A stretch of DNA of 64,000 bases, taken from assembly GCA_905202255.1 (NCBI GenBank), contig CAJKRH010000002.1:1-64000 (forward strand). Direction: 5' to 3'. Under the pieces are notes generated by a model that saw only the letters and a program-made list of their open reading frames with translations, was not told where the DNA came from and did not search any database. The stretch is from an uncultured Ruminococcus sp. (GTDB lineage: Bacteria; Bacillota; Clostridia; Oscillospirales; CAG-272). Positions 15,348-24,008 of this stretch are shown one piece after another. Position 1 is the first letter of the stretch. Each line of letters begins with the position of its first letter. Position numbers and translations under genes: made by a program.

Positions 15348-17828
15348 ATGAAAAAGCATCTTTTTGCAAAATTAGCCGCTGTTATTTTCGCAGTGGCAAT
15401 GATATTTACAGTATCGCCTGCGGCTCTGCTTTATGCGGGTTCTGCCGCAAACGATACATATGTTTTCATGGCGTCGGATTCGGGCGATGGGCTTGCATAC
15501 GAAACCGACTGCTATGAGCCGATTCCGCTTCTCGTGATAAGAATATCATTTGACCCGAACGGAAACGGCGTAAACGACTACGACCCGAATGACCAGACAA
15601 AGCTGATAAACAAGGATTCGGAATACTACGGCGAGCAGTGGATTTATTCCAAGGCAAGCTCATGGTATACAACGCTTTTTGAGGACAATTTCAAGTCGCT
15701 CAAAAACTACTATAAGGAAATTTCAGACGGCAAATTCTGGTTCTATCCTGCGGAGGAATCAGAGGGAACGGAAAACGACGGTATTGTAGATGTTGTTATA
15801 AAACAAAAGCATCCCGATGCCATCTACGGTCACAACAGCTCTTCCAAGACAAAATGGGCAAATGAGCGTCAGCTCGCACTCAAAGCCGCCGACGAATATG
15901 TCGATTATGCGAAATTCGATAAGAACGGCGATGGTGTTCTCCAGAAAAAGGAGCTTGCCGTAATGTTCGTTATGGGTGGAGTGGAAGCCTCATCCTACAG
16001 CGGCGATGCGCAGAGGTATTTCTGGAATCATGCACATTATACGGGCGGCAGCGCCTACACGCTCGACGGCGTCAAGGTATGCGGCGAGGGCTTTGTCCGC
16101 GTAGGCGAATACATGGGCGCGGAGAGAACGCTCACCGTCGGCACGATTGCGCATGAGCTGGGACATTTTCTCGGCGCCGCCGATCTCTACGATACCTCGA
16201 CAAATTCAAATAAATACGGCGAATATGTCGGAAGCATGTCACTGATGGGAAACGGAAACCATAACAGAAAAGAGGGAGAAGCGAGCGGTCAGTCGCCCGC
16301 GCATCTCGACCCTTACCATGCGCTGAAATTCGGTTTCTGCGGCTATACTCCCGCCGCAAACGGAGAATATACGCTTTATTCCCGCCAGAGCACAGAGGGC
16401 AAGTATTCCGTGCTCCGTATAAATACGCCCAATCCCAAGGAATACTACCTCGTGGAAAACAGATATAATGTAACGGCAGGGCATGAGGATTATTTCGATT
16501 CAAACTCATTTGACCAGAAAGGCATTGTCATCTGGCATATAGACGAATCAGTCAATACGGCAAACCGCTCCGATAAAGGCAACGACCCGATGGTGACGGT
16601 TCTCTCGGCAAACAAAACGCTGAATGCCTACGGTGCTTTCCGAAATAATGAAACGGATGCGGCAAACAAGAAACAGTTTGTGAATACAAACTACAAATTC
16701 CCCGTGAGCGGCACCTTCTATACGCTTCTCACCGATGAGGAAGCCAAGGATTTCAAGGTGACGATAGATATCCTCTCCGAGGGCGCAAACGAGATGAAGA
16801 TAAAAGTCACGACTTCGTATACTTCCGGTCCCTACGGAAAGGTAACTGTATCTGACAAGGGTCTTGACAATCTCGTTCTCACAACAAAGATAACCACCAT
16901 GAACGGCGGCAAATTCGTTTCATGCGGATATATCATCTCCGACAAAGCCGATGTGACCGAGGAAAACGGAACAAAAGTTACCTGCAAGCCCGATGAAAAC
17001 GGTGTATTCACACATGAATTCACAGGTCTTGCAAGCGGCAAGAAATATTATTACAAGGCATTTATCGAGAGCAATCTCGGAACGACATATTATGACGGCT
17101 CGGCAATAACCCTGCTTCCCGTAAAGGAAAAGGACTATGCCACATATTATCTCTGCCAGAATATGCCCGGCACGCGCGGCGGCTTCTATAATGTCAAGGT
17201 TTACCCCGGAAATACACTCAAATATTCGCTTGCCATGAAGAGAACGAATTATTCTTTCGGCGGCTGGTATTACGATGAAGATTTCGGCGGCGACCGCTAC
17301 GATATGTCTATGGTAAAGACCGATAAGACCGATGTTTATCTCTATGCAAAGTGGATAAAGACCACCGAGGCGGCAATACTGAAATTTGAAAATGCCACGC
17401 CGAAATTCCCCGTATATGCGGTTGAGGCAGGCGATACCTTTATGATGCCTTATGCAGAGGAAAGAGCGGGATATAAATTCGGCGGATGGTATGAGGATGC
17501 GGAATTTACCTCGGAATTTGACTTCGGCAAGCCTGCCGATGAATCTGGCGAGATTTCTGTTTACGCAAAATGGATAAGCGAATCCGGCGAGCCCGAAACA
17601 AGCGGTTCGACGGCAACTACAGGTACAACGGCGACAACGGGAATAACCGAAACCACAGGCACCTCCGACACGGTGACAACCGCGGGCGGCACGGAAACTT
17701 CAGCCTCGGAAACAACGGCGGGTGATGAAAAAGGCGGCATCGGCACGGGCGTGATAATTGTTATCATCGTGGCGGCTGTTGCCATCATCGGTTGCATTGC
17801 GGTAGTTATCACAAAAAAGAAGAAATAA
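15348..17828 (+). CDS. Surface-anchored M6-family metalloprotease
   Basis: 826 residues. Signal peptide (1-31). M6 (immune inhibitor A-like) catalytic domain with zinc motif AHELGHFLGAADLYD near residue 267. An EF-hand-like loop DKNGDGVLQKKE lies near residue 190. A beta-sandwich region follows, then two InlB/Listeria-Bacteroides-type repeats ending YLYAKW and SVYAKW, a Thr-rich spacer, and a C-terminal membrane helix with KKKK. It should therefore be displayed on the cell surface. Two paralogues lie at 55.7 and 58.7 kb. Substrates are unknown; host or dietary proteins are plausible. CGGAGGAAAT precedes the ATG. Confidence 0.9.
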   Translation: MKKHLFAKLAAVIFAVAMIFTVSPAALLYAGSAANDTYVFMASDSGDGLAYETDCYEPIPLLVIRISFDPNGNGVNDYDPNDQTKLINKDSEYYGEQWIYSKASSWYTTLFEDNFKSLKNYYKEISDGKFWFYPAEESEGTENDGIVDVVIKQKHPDAIYGHNSSSKTKWANERQLALKAADEYVDYAKFDKNGDGVLQKKELAVMFVMGGVEASSYSGDAQRYFWNHAHYTGGSAYTLDGVKVCGEGFVRVGEYMGAERTLTVGTIAHELGHFLGAADLYDTSTNSNKYGEYVGSMSLMGNGNHNRKEGEASGQSPAHLDPYHALKFGFCGYTPAANGEYTLYSRQSTEGKYSVLRINTPNPKEYYLVENRYNVTAGHEDYFDSNSFDQKGIVIWHIDESVNTANRSDKGNDPMVTVLSANKTLNAYGAFRNNETDAANKKQFVNTNYKFPVSGTFYTLLTDEEAKDFKVTIDILSEGANEMKIKVTTSYTSGPYGKVTVSDKGLDNLVLTTKITTMNGGKFVSCGYIISDKADVTEENGTKVTCKPDENGVFTHEFTGLASGKKYYYKAFIESNLGTTYYDGSAITLLPVKEKDYATYYLCQNMPGTRGGFYNVKVYPGNTLKYSLAMKRTNYSFGGWYYDEDFGGDRYDMSMVKTDKTDVYLYAKWIKTTEAAILKFENATPKFPVYAVEAGDTFMMPYAEERAGYKFGGWYEDAEFTSEFDFGKPADESGEISVYAKWISESGEPETSGSTATTGTTATTGITETTGTSDTVTTAGGTETSASETTAGDEKGGIGTGVIIVIIVAAVAIIGCIAVVITKKKK

Positions 17829-17833
17829 TATAA

Positions 17834-17868
17834 GAAAAAATCGGTGGGCTTGCTCGCCGATTTTTTCC
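17834..17868 (+). terminator. Terminator of the surface protease
   Basis: AAAATCGG...CCGATTTTTT hairpin with inner GGGC/GCTC, just after the stop. Confidence 0.8.
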
Positions 17869-17877
17869 TTTATCTTA

Positions 17878-17906
17878 TTGAATTATCACGGGATGTGTGA
17901 TAATAT
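17878..17906 (+). promoter_or_regulatory. manA promoter with palindromic operator
   Basis: TTGAAT (17878-17883), 17-bp spacer, TAATAT (17901-17906). A perfect inverted repeat ATTATCAC-N7-GTGATAAT (17882-17904) fills the spacer and overlaps both hexamers, an ideal repressor-binding site. The regulator is unknown. Confidence 0.65.
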
Positions 17907-17946
17907 ATAGCTATAACAAAGTTTTTTATATAAAGAGGAAAATACT

Positions 17947-18879
17947 ATGAGATATCCTATAAAACTTGCACCTGTCACAAAGCAGATAATATGGGGAGGC
18001 ACGCGCCTTTCGCGTGAATACGGAATAGGTACACCCGGCGAGAAAATAGCCGAGGCATGGGAGCTGACCTGCCGTCCTGACGGCGTGAACAACATTGTCG
18101 GCGGAGAGTATGACGGAAAATCGTTTGAAGAATATATAAAAGAAAATCCCGATTATATTGCAAAAGGCTTTTCGGGCGACCGTTTTCCGCTTCTGATAAA
18201 GCTTATCGATGCGGAGGCTGACCTTTCTATTCAGGTTCATCCCGATAACGAGTATGCGCTCGCGCATACGGACGACCTCGGAAAAACAGAGATGTGGTAT
18301 ATCGTTTCCGCCGCGCCCGATGCGAAAATAATCTACGGACTCAAGAAGAAATATACAAGTGACGAAATCCGTTCCGCAATAGCTGCGGGAATGCTCGAAT
18401 CGCTGATGAACTATGTTCCCGTGAAGGCAGGGGAATCGTATTTTATCCCATCGGGTATGGTTCATGCTATCTGCCATGGCATACTTATTGCCGAAATCCA
18501 GCAGAATTCGAATATAACATACCGTGTATATGATTACAACCGCCGTCAGCCGGACGGCTCGCTTCGTGCGCTCCACGTGGACGACGCGCTCGCCGTGATA
18601 GAAAGATTTGATGAAAATGCGACTGTTTCGGAGCGCGGCGGCGACATCATCGCAAAATGCAGATATTTCACCGTGCGCAAAATCGCACTTGCGGGAGAGG
18701 AAAAGCTTACGGCATGCGAGCAGAGCTTCGTCCACTTGCTCTGCACAGAGGGAAGCGCGGAGATAATCTGCGGCGGCAAGAAATATGCCATGGATAAAGG
18801 CGAAAGCTATTTTATCCCCGCCGGCACAGGCGATTTCGCCCTCTGCGGTAAGGCAGAAGTAATCGCGACAACGCTCTGA
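17947..18879 (+). CDS. manA: Class I mannose-6-phosphate isomerase
   Basis: 310 residues. Interconverts mannose-6-P and fructose-6-P. Zinc ligands are visible: QVHPDN near residue 96, KTEMWY (Glu) and GMVHAI (His). The phosphate-binding end of the active site, YRVYDYNRR, is also present. The short clostridial form (~310-320 aa) lacks the extra domain of E. coli ManA. TSS-proximal palindrome suggests sugar-responsive repression. 25 bp from nfnA; the two may be co-transcribed though unrelated. Confidence 0.93.
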   Translation: MRYPIKLAPVTKQIIWGGTRLSREYGIGTPGEKIAEAWELTCRPDGVNNIVGGEYDGKSFEEYIKENPDYIAKGFSGDRFPLLIKLIDAEADLSIQVHPDNEYALAHTDDLGKTEMWYIVSAAPDAKIIYGLKKKYTSDEIRSAIAAGMLESLMNYVPVKAGESYFIPSGMVHAICHGILIAEIQQNSNITYRVYDYNRRQPDGSLRALHVDDALAVIERFDENATVSERGGDIIAKCRYFTVRKIALAGEEKLTACEQSFVHLLCTEGSAEIICGGKKYAMDKGESYFIPAGTGDFALCGKAEVIATTL

Positions 18880-18904
18880 TACAGTAAAAAACGGAGAAAA
18901 GCCT

Positions 18905-19759
18905 ATGTACAGAATAGCTGAAAAGAGATTTCTTAATTCCACCGTGGCTGAAATGAAGATAGAAGCGCCGATGGTTGCAAAAAAGGCTGAGGCGGGGCAG
19001 TTTATCATTCTCCGCACGGACGAAAGCGGAGAGCGCATACCGCTGACCGTCGCGGGAACTGACCGCGAGCGCGGCACGGTGAGGATAATTTTTCAGATTG
19101 TCGGCGCGACTACGGAAAAGCTGAGTCACATGGAGGCAGGGGAGTGCCTGCATGATTTTGTAGGTCCGCTCGGAACGGCGACAAAGCTTGACGGACTGAA
19201 AAAAGTATGCATAGTCGGCGGCGGTGTCGGATGCGCTATAGCTCTGCCGATAGCGGAAAAGCTGAATAAATCCGGTGCCGAGGTCACGAGCATAATCGGC
19301 TTCCGCAGCAAAGAACTGCTGATATTGGAGGATGAATTTTCCGCCTGCTCGGACAGACTCACCGTAATGACTGACGATGGCTCATACGGCGAAAAGGGAA
19401 ATGTCACGGTTCCCCTCGGCAAAATGCTCGAAGCGGGCGAAAAATTCGATATGATTATAGCTATAGGTCCGCTCGTGATGATGAAATTTGTCGTTCTCAC
19501 GGCGAAGCCATATGGTGTGCCTGTCACGGTTTCAATGAACCCGATAATGATAGACGGCACTGGCATGTGCGGCGGTTGCAGGCTCACGCTCAACACCGCG
19601 GACGGCAAGGTGACGAAATTTGCCTGCGTTGACGGTCCCGATTTCGACGGGTACGAGGTTGATTTCGATGAAGCTATGACGCGCGGCAGAATGTACGGCA
19701 CTTTTGAGCGGAAAGCTCACGAAAGAGCATGCAATCTCTTTAAAAAGGAGGCAAACTGA
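18905..19759 (+). CDS. nfnA: NfnA subunit of the bifurcating NADH-ferredoxin:NADP transhydrogenase
   Basis: 284 residues of the dihydroorotate-dehydrogenase electron-transfer/ferredoxin-NADP reductase family. An N-terminal FAD barrel, then VGGGVGCAIALPIAEKL for NAD binding, then a [2Fe-2S] site with D-x3-CGGCR (GTGMCGGCR) and FACVDGPDFDG. With NfnB it couples NADH and reduced ferredoxin oxidation to NADP reduction (family knowledge). Two bases separate it from nfnB, so the subunits are made together. Confidence 0.9.
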   Translation: MYRIAEKRFLNSTVAEMKIEAPMVAKKAEAGQFIILRTDESGERIPLTVAGTDRERGTVRIIFQIVGATTEKLSHMEAGECLHDFVGPLGTATKLDGLKKVCIVGGGVGCAIALPIAEKLNKSGAEVTSIIGFRSKELLILEDEFSACSDRLTVMTDDGSYGEKGNVTVPLGKMLEAGEKFDMIIAIGPLVMMKFVVLTAKPYGVPVTVSMNPIMIDGTGMCGGCRLTLNTADGKVTKFACVDGPDFDGYEVDFDEAMTRGRMYGTFERKAHERACNLFKKEAN

Positions 19760-19761
19760 AT

Positions 19762-21183
19762 ATGGCTTACAATATAAATATGTCTCCGAAAAGAAATTCC
19801 ATGCCGACGCAGGACGCGCACGAGAGAGCGCATAACTTCAACGAGGTAGCTCTCGGTTACAGCGAAGAGGCGGCGATAAATGAGGCTTTTCGTTGCCTGA
19901 ACTGCAAAAATATGCCGTGCGTCAGCGGATGTCCCGTAAAAATTCACATTCCCGAATTTATTGCCGCTGTGCGCGAGGGCGATTTTGAGGGCGCATACAA
20001 GATAATAACCGAAGCATCGTCGCTTCCTGCCGTATGCGGCAGAGTATGCCCGCAGGAAACGCAATGCGAATCGAAGTGCGTGCGTGGACTGAAAGGCGAA
20101 TCGGTCGGCATAGGCAGGCTTGAAAGGTTTATCGCCGACTGGCACAATACTTTCGGCGATGGCAATGTCAGCGCACCGAAGCCGAACGGACACCGAGTGG
20201 CTGTTATCGGCTCGGGACCCTCCGGGCTTACCTGTGCGGGTGACCTTGCAAAGAAAGGCTACGCCGTCACCGTTTACGAAGCACTTCATACGGCTGGAGG
20301 TGTGCTTGTATACGGCATACCGGAATTTCGCCTGCCGAAAGCCATCGTGGCAAAAGAGGTCGAAACTCTGCGCAGGCTCGGCGTCGATATAGAAACAAAT
20401 GTCGTCATAGGCAAGACGCTGACTGTAGACGAGCTTTTTGCTATGGGCTATGAAGCCGTATTCATCGGCTCGGGCGCGGGACTGCCGAATTTTATGGGTA
20501 TCCCGGGAGAGGCACTCTGCGGAGTTTATTCCGCAAATGAATTTCTCACTCGGAGCAATCTGATGCGTGCTTATCTTGCGGATTCCGATACGCCTATCAT
20601 GAAAGGCGGCAGGGTTGCCGTCGTCGGCGGCGGCAATGTCGCCATGGACGCGGCAAGAACGGCTCTGCGCCTCGGTGCCGATAAGGTTTATATAGTTTAC
20701 AGGCGCTCGATGAACGAGCTTCCCGCAAGGCGCGAGGAGGTGGAGCACGCCGAGGAGGAGGGAATAGAATTACGCCTGCTCTGCAATCCTGTGGAGATAC
20801 TCGGCTTCTCAAATCCCGAAAATCCGAGAGACCCCAAAAACGGATTTGTGCGCGGAATCCGCTGCATAAAAATGGAACTCGGCGAGCCTGATGCAAAGGG
20901 CAGACGGCGCCCCGTCGAAATCGCCGGCAGTGAATTTGATATGGAGGTTGATACCGTCATTATGGCGATAGGCACCTCGCCGAACCCGCTGATAAAATCG
21001 ACTACCGCGGGGCTTGAAGTAAATGCGCGCGGCGGTATAGTCGTAAACGAAGACGGACTGACTTCGCGCGATGCCGTATATGCGGGAGGCGATGCCGTTA
21101 CCGGTGCGGCAACCGTCATTTCCGCCATGGGTGCGGGCAAAACCGCGGCAAAGGCGATAGACGGATATCTTGCGGGCAAGTGA
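19762..21183 (+). CDS. nfnB: NfnB subunit (GltD/GltA-like NADPH dehydrogenase)
   Basis: 473 residues. The N-terminus has two [4Fe-4S] Cys sets: FRCLNCKNMPCVSGCPV and CGRVCPQETQCESKCVRG. FAD site VIGSGPSGLTCAGDLA follows, then NADPH site VVGGGNVAMDAARTALRLG and the closing FAD motif YAGGDAVTGAATVI. It could be annotated as a glutamate synthase small subunit, but the adjacent nfnA and lack of a gltB large subunit favour NfnAB. First product residues NINMSPKRNSMPTQD match clostridial NfnB. Confidence 0.9.
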   Translation: MAYNINMSPKRNSMPTQDAHERAHNFNEVALGYSEEAAINEAFRCLNCKNMPCVSGCPVKIHIPEFIAAVREGDFEGAYKIITEASSLPAVCGRVCPQETQCESKCVRGLKGESVGIGRLERFIADWHNTFGDGNVSAPKPNGHRVAVIGSGPSGLTCAGDLAKKGYAVTVYEALHTAGGVLVYGIPEFRLPKAIVAKEVETLRRLGVDIETNVVIGKTLTVDELFAMGYEAVFIGSGAGLPNFMGIPGEALCGVYSANEFLTRSNLMRAYLADSDTPIMKGGRVAVVGGGNVAMDAARTALRLGADKVYIVYRRSMNELPARREEVEHAEEEGIELRLLCNPVEILGFSNPENPRDPKNGFVRGIRCIKMELGEPDAKGRRRPVEIAGSEFDMEVDTVIMAIGTSPNPLIKSTTAGLEVNARGGIVVNEDGLTSRDAVYAGGDAVTGAATVISAMGAGKTAAKAIDGYLAGK

Positions 21184-21229
21184 TTTCGACTTATTTTCGC
21201 ATTATTGTGCAAAAAATTCGCTTTTGCTA

Positions 21230-21258
21230 TAGACAAATCGAAAATTTCCTGCTAAAAT
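21230..21258 (+). promoter_or_regulatory. Promoter of the HAD hydrolase
   Basis: TAGACA (21230-21235), 17-bp spacer, TAAAAT (21253-21258). Confidence 0.6.
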
Positions 21259-21301
21259 ATGAAGTCGGAAATTCAGATTTACACAGGAGAAAATAATAGA
21301 A

Positions 21302-21958
21302 ATGATAAAAGCTGTGGTTTTTGACCTTGACGGAACGCTGACAAACACGATGCCCGACCTCATCATCACAATTTCGGAGGTTCGCGAGGTATACGGGCTT
21401 CCGCCGATAACGGAAGAAGAGGTGCTCAGCGCCGTAAATCTTTCGACACCCGAGTTTATAAAGCTCTGCATGTCTCAGCTTCCCACAGAGGAGCAGAAGG
21501 AAGAGGCTGTCGGAGTATACCTTGAACACTACAAAAATCATATGGTTGATAAGATGCACCCGTATGACGGCATAGTAAAGCTTCTTCATAGACTGAGAGA
21601 CGAGGGTAAGAAGATAGCCGTGCTCTCAAATAAGGATGATATCAATGTGAAATTCATATGCGATACATTCTTCCGCGGGCTTATAGACGAGCCTTGGGGC
21701 AAGAGGGACGAATATCCCGGCAAGCCTGACCCGACAAGCGCTTTTGCGCTCATGAAAGTTCTCGGATGCGAGCCGCGCGAGATAGCTTATATAGGAGATT
21801 CCGATGTCGATATGAAAACAGGGCGCAATGCGGGCTTTGTTACCGTCGGCGCAAGTTGGGGCTACAGACCTGCCGAGATTCTGCGCGAGACGGGTGCGGA
21901 ATATATCGTCGACAGTGCGGCGGATTTCGGAAAGCTCATAGATAAGCTCGACTCATGA
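21302..21958 (+). CDS. HAD-family phosphatase (phosphoglycolate phosphatase-like)
   Basis: 218 residues. Motif I DLDGTLTNT (nucleophile D8), motif II in VLSNKDD, motif III around GKPDP and motif IV YIGDSDVDMKTGRNAG are all present. The helical cap at residues ~15-80 is the PGP/beta-phosphoglucomutase type. Substrate not readable. Monocistronic, with its own promoter. Confidence 0.88.
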   Translation: MIKAVVFDLDGTLTNTMPDLIITISEVREVYGLPPITEEEVLSAVNLSTPEFIKLCMSQLPTEEQKEEAVGVYLEHYKNHMVDKMHPYDGIVKLLHRLRDEGKKIAVLSNKDDINVKFICDTFFRGLIDEPWGKRDEYPGKPDPTSAFALMKVLGCEPREIAYIGDSDVDMKTGRNAGFVTVGASWGYRPAEILRETGAEYIVDSAADFGKLIDKLDS

Positions 21959-21965
21959 CAAAGCC

Positions 21966-21994
21966 TTGACTTTTACCTGAAACGGGTGTAAAAT
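21966..21994 (+). promoter_or_regulatory. Promoter of the SDR gene
   Basis: TTGACT (21966-21971), 17-bp spacer, TAAAAT (21989-21994). Confidence 0.7.
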
Positions 21995-22031
21995 ATTACC
22001 GTAAATAATCGGCATTTGCCGAAAGGAGATA

Positions 22032-22892
22032 ATGGAAATGAAAGTACCTTTTAAAATCGAACTGAAAGATAAGGTTGCCGTTGTCACAGGCGGCGGCGGC
22101 ATACTCTGCTCGGAATTTGCACGCGCCCTCGCGGCTTGCGGCGCAAAGGTTGCCGTTTGCGACCTGCGTCTTGAGGCGGCACAGAAAGTTGTCGATGAAA
22201 TAACGGCAGAGGGCGGCACGGCTATCGCCGTTGCGGCAAATGTACTCGACAAAGAGAGCCTCGAAGCGGCAAGAAAGACAATAAACGAAAAGCTCGGTAC
22301 ATGCGATATACTGCTCAACGGTGCGGGCGGAAACAATCCGAAAGGAACAACGACAAAGGAATATCTTTTCCCCGAGGATTTGAAAGATGCGGGCGACGCG
22401 GTCACATTCTTTGACCTAGACCCCAAGGGAGTGGAATTTGTTTTCAATCTCAACTTCCTCGGAACGCTTCTTCCTACGCAGACATTCGCGCGCGATATGG
22501 CTGAGAAAAAGGGATGCTGCATAGTCAATATCTCCAGCATGAACGCTTTCACACCGCTTACCAAAATTCCCGCATACTCGGGCGCAAAGGCGGCTGTTTC
22601 CAACTTTACGCAGTGGCTTGCCGTTCATTTTTCCAAGGTCGGCATCCGCGTAAACGCTATCGCTCCCGGTTTCTTCCTCACTGACCAGAACAGAGCGCTT
22701 CTCACAAATCCCGACGGAAGCTATACGGAGAGAAGCCACAAGATTCTCCGCAATACGCCTATGGAGAAATTCGGCGAGCCGAGCGACCTTGTCGGTACGC
22801 TTCTCTGGCTCTGCGATGAGGGCGCCGCAGGCTTTGTAAACGGCATTGTCGTTCCCGTAGACGGCGGTTTCTCCGCTTACTCGGGAGTTTAA
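22032..22892 (+). CDS. SDR oxidoreductase, D-mannonate oxidoreductase (UxuB/YjmF)-like
   Basis: 286 residues. Rossmann motif VTGGGGILCSEFARALA, NNAG-equivalent LLNGAGGNNPKG, catalytic Ser in ISSMNAF and YSGAKAA (Y-x3-K). The IL-C-S insertion and AFTPLTKIPAYSGAKAAV match the fructuronate reductase-type SDRs (B. subtilis YjmF/UxuB), which interconvert D-mannonate and D-fructuronate. No uxuA is nearby, so the substrate is inferred from sequence alone. Starts at 22032 and 22038 are both possible; AAGGAG spacing favours 22038. Confidence 0.8.
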   Translation: MEMKVPFKIELKDKVAVVTGGGGILCSEFARALAACGAKVAVCDLRLEAAQKVVDEITAEGGTAIAVAANVLDKESLEAARKTINEKLGTCDILLNGAGGNNPKGTTTKEYLFPEDLKDAGDAVTFFDLDPKGVEFVFNLNFLGTLLPTQTFARDMAEKKGCCIVNISSMNAFTPLTKIPAYSGAKAAVSNFTQWLAVHFSKVGIRVNAIAPGFFLTDQNRALLTNPDGSYTERSHKILRNTPMEKFGEPSDLVGTLLWLCDEGAAGFVNGIVVPVDGGFSAYSGV

Positions 22893-22903
22893 AATACAAA
22901 TAC

Positions 22904-22945
22904 AGCCCGACAGTGCAGTGAATGCCGCTTTGTCGGGCTTTTATT
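22904..22945 (+). terminator. Terminator of the SDR gene
   Basis: AGCCCGACA (22904-22912) and TGTCGGGCT (22931-22939), then TTTATT. Confidence 0.85.
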
Positions 22946-22961
22946 CAGACGGAGGCTTATT

Positions 22962-23552
22962 ATGCAGGAAAACATGGATAATATAATTCGGGTTTTTGAC
23001 TTTGTGAAAGAGATAGACAAAATGAAAACGGTGCTTCGCCGCTCGCTTATATACGACGGCTCAAAGAGAGAAGACGATGCCGAGCATTCATGGCATCTCG
23101 CCATGATGGCAATCCTTTTTGAAAAGTATGCGCCGTTTCCGCTCAATATGGAAAAAATTCTCAAGATGACGCTTGTTCATGACCTTGTCGAAATATATGC
23201 GGGCGATACCTTTGCATATGATGTCGTCGGTTATTCGGATAAGGCAGAGAGGGAAAGAAAAGCGGCAGACAAGCTTTTCTCTCTCTGCCCTGAAGCAGAG
23301 CCTCTGCGCGCGCTCTGGGAGGAATTTGATGCGGAGGAGACAAACGATGCGAAATATGCCGCTTCGCTTGACAGGATACAGCCTTTCATCTCAAATGCGC
23401 TCAATGAGGGCTATACATGGGTGCTGAACGGCGTGACAAAAGACGCTGTATACAAGCGCATGGCTCCCGTAAAAGAGGGACTGCCTGCCGTATATCCCTA
23501 TATCGAGAGCATAATTCTCGATGAGGTGAAAAAAGGTCACATCAAGGAATGA
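22962..23552 (+). CDS. HD-domain phosphohydrolase (YfbR/HDDC2-like)
   Basis: 196 residues. H...HD...D metal site: DDAEHSWHLAMMA, LVHDLVEIYAGD and a later SLDRIQPF Asp. This arrangement is the YfbR/HDDC2 type, 5'-deoxynucleotidase-like enzymes that hydrolyse dNMPs. CGGAGG precedes the ATG. Monocistronic between two terminators. Confidence 0.85.
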   Translation: MQENMDNIIRVFDFVKEIDKMKTVLRRSLIYDGSKREDDAEHSWHLAMMAILFEKYAPFPLNMEKILKMTLVHDLVEIYAGDTFAYDVVGYSDKAERERKAADKLFSLCPEAEPLRALWEEFDAEETNDAKYAASLDRIQPFISNALNEGYTWVLNGVTKDAVYKRMAPVKEGLPAVYPYIESIILDEVKKGHIKE

Positions 23553-23557
23553 GTAGC

Positions 23558-23586
23558 AAAAAAAGACCGCCGCGGCGGTCTTTTTT
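23558..23586. terminator. Bidirectional terminator
   Basis: AAAAAGACCGCC-GC-GGCGGTCTTTTTT; ends the HD gene (+) and the zinc operon (-). Confidence 0.9.
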
Positions 23587-23591
23587 GTTTC

Positions 23592-24008
23592 TTATTTCAT
23601 TTCTTCAACATCGATGTAGTAATAATCTACGCCGAGCTCATTATACGATTTTATTTTACCCTGTATGGTGATGTTTGCGTTTTCTGCGGGATAGCTGAAC
23701 TTGCTTTCGTCAAGGAGAAATTCATATCCCCATGAGCAACAGCCTGTGCTGTCGATGCCTGTCACGAAATGGTAGTAGTTGCCTGTTTCGTCAAAGTAGC
23801 TTTTGACATACGAGCCGGAAATGCGTATGGTCATGCCGAGATAGCCCTCGGGCGTTTTCTTCATGTTTTCGATGGTGGAATATATCAGCGTATCGCTCAT
23901 TTTTGTCATATCGAGTACGCCGTTTCCTTTGCCGCAGGCGGATACCGCGAGCAAAAGCATCAGCAGAGCAAGAAGGGCGGAGAGAGTCCGCATATAATTA
24001 TGCTTCAT
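23592..24008 (-). CDS. Lipoprotein with CC motif at the end of the zinc-uptake operon
   Basis: 138 residues from ATG 24008, with AAGGAGG 6 nt upstream; the longer frame is spurious. Lipobox LLLAVSAC puts a lipidated Cys near residue 25. The mature part has MTIRISGSYV, DSTGCCSWGYEFLL and ANITIQGKIKSYNE, a compact beta domain reminiscent of an OB fold with adjacent cysteines. It overlaps the permease stop as ATGA. Placement as the fourth gene of a zinc ABC operon suggests a surface metal-handling role (inference). Confidence 0.7.
   Translation of the reverse strand: MKHNYMRTLSALLALLMLLLAVSACGKGNGVLDMTKMSDTLIYSTIENMKKTPEGYLGMTIRISGSYVKSYFDETGNYYHFVTGIDSTGCCSWGYEFLLDESKFSYPAENANITIQGKIKSYNELGVDYYYIDVEEMK

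Noticed and set aside
19762..21183. Glutamate synthase small subunit
   Set aside because: No large subunit nearby and an NfnA-type partner is directly upstream, so NfnB fits better.
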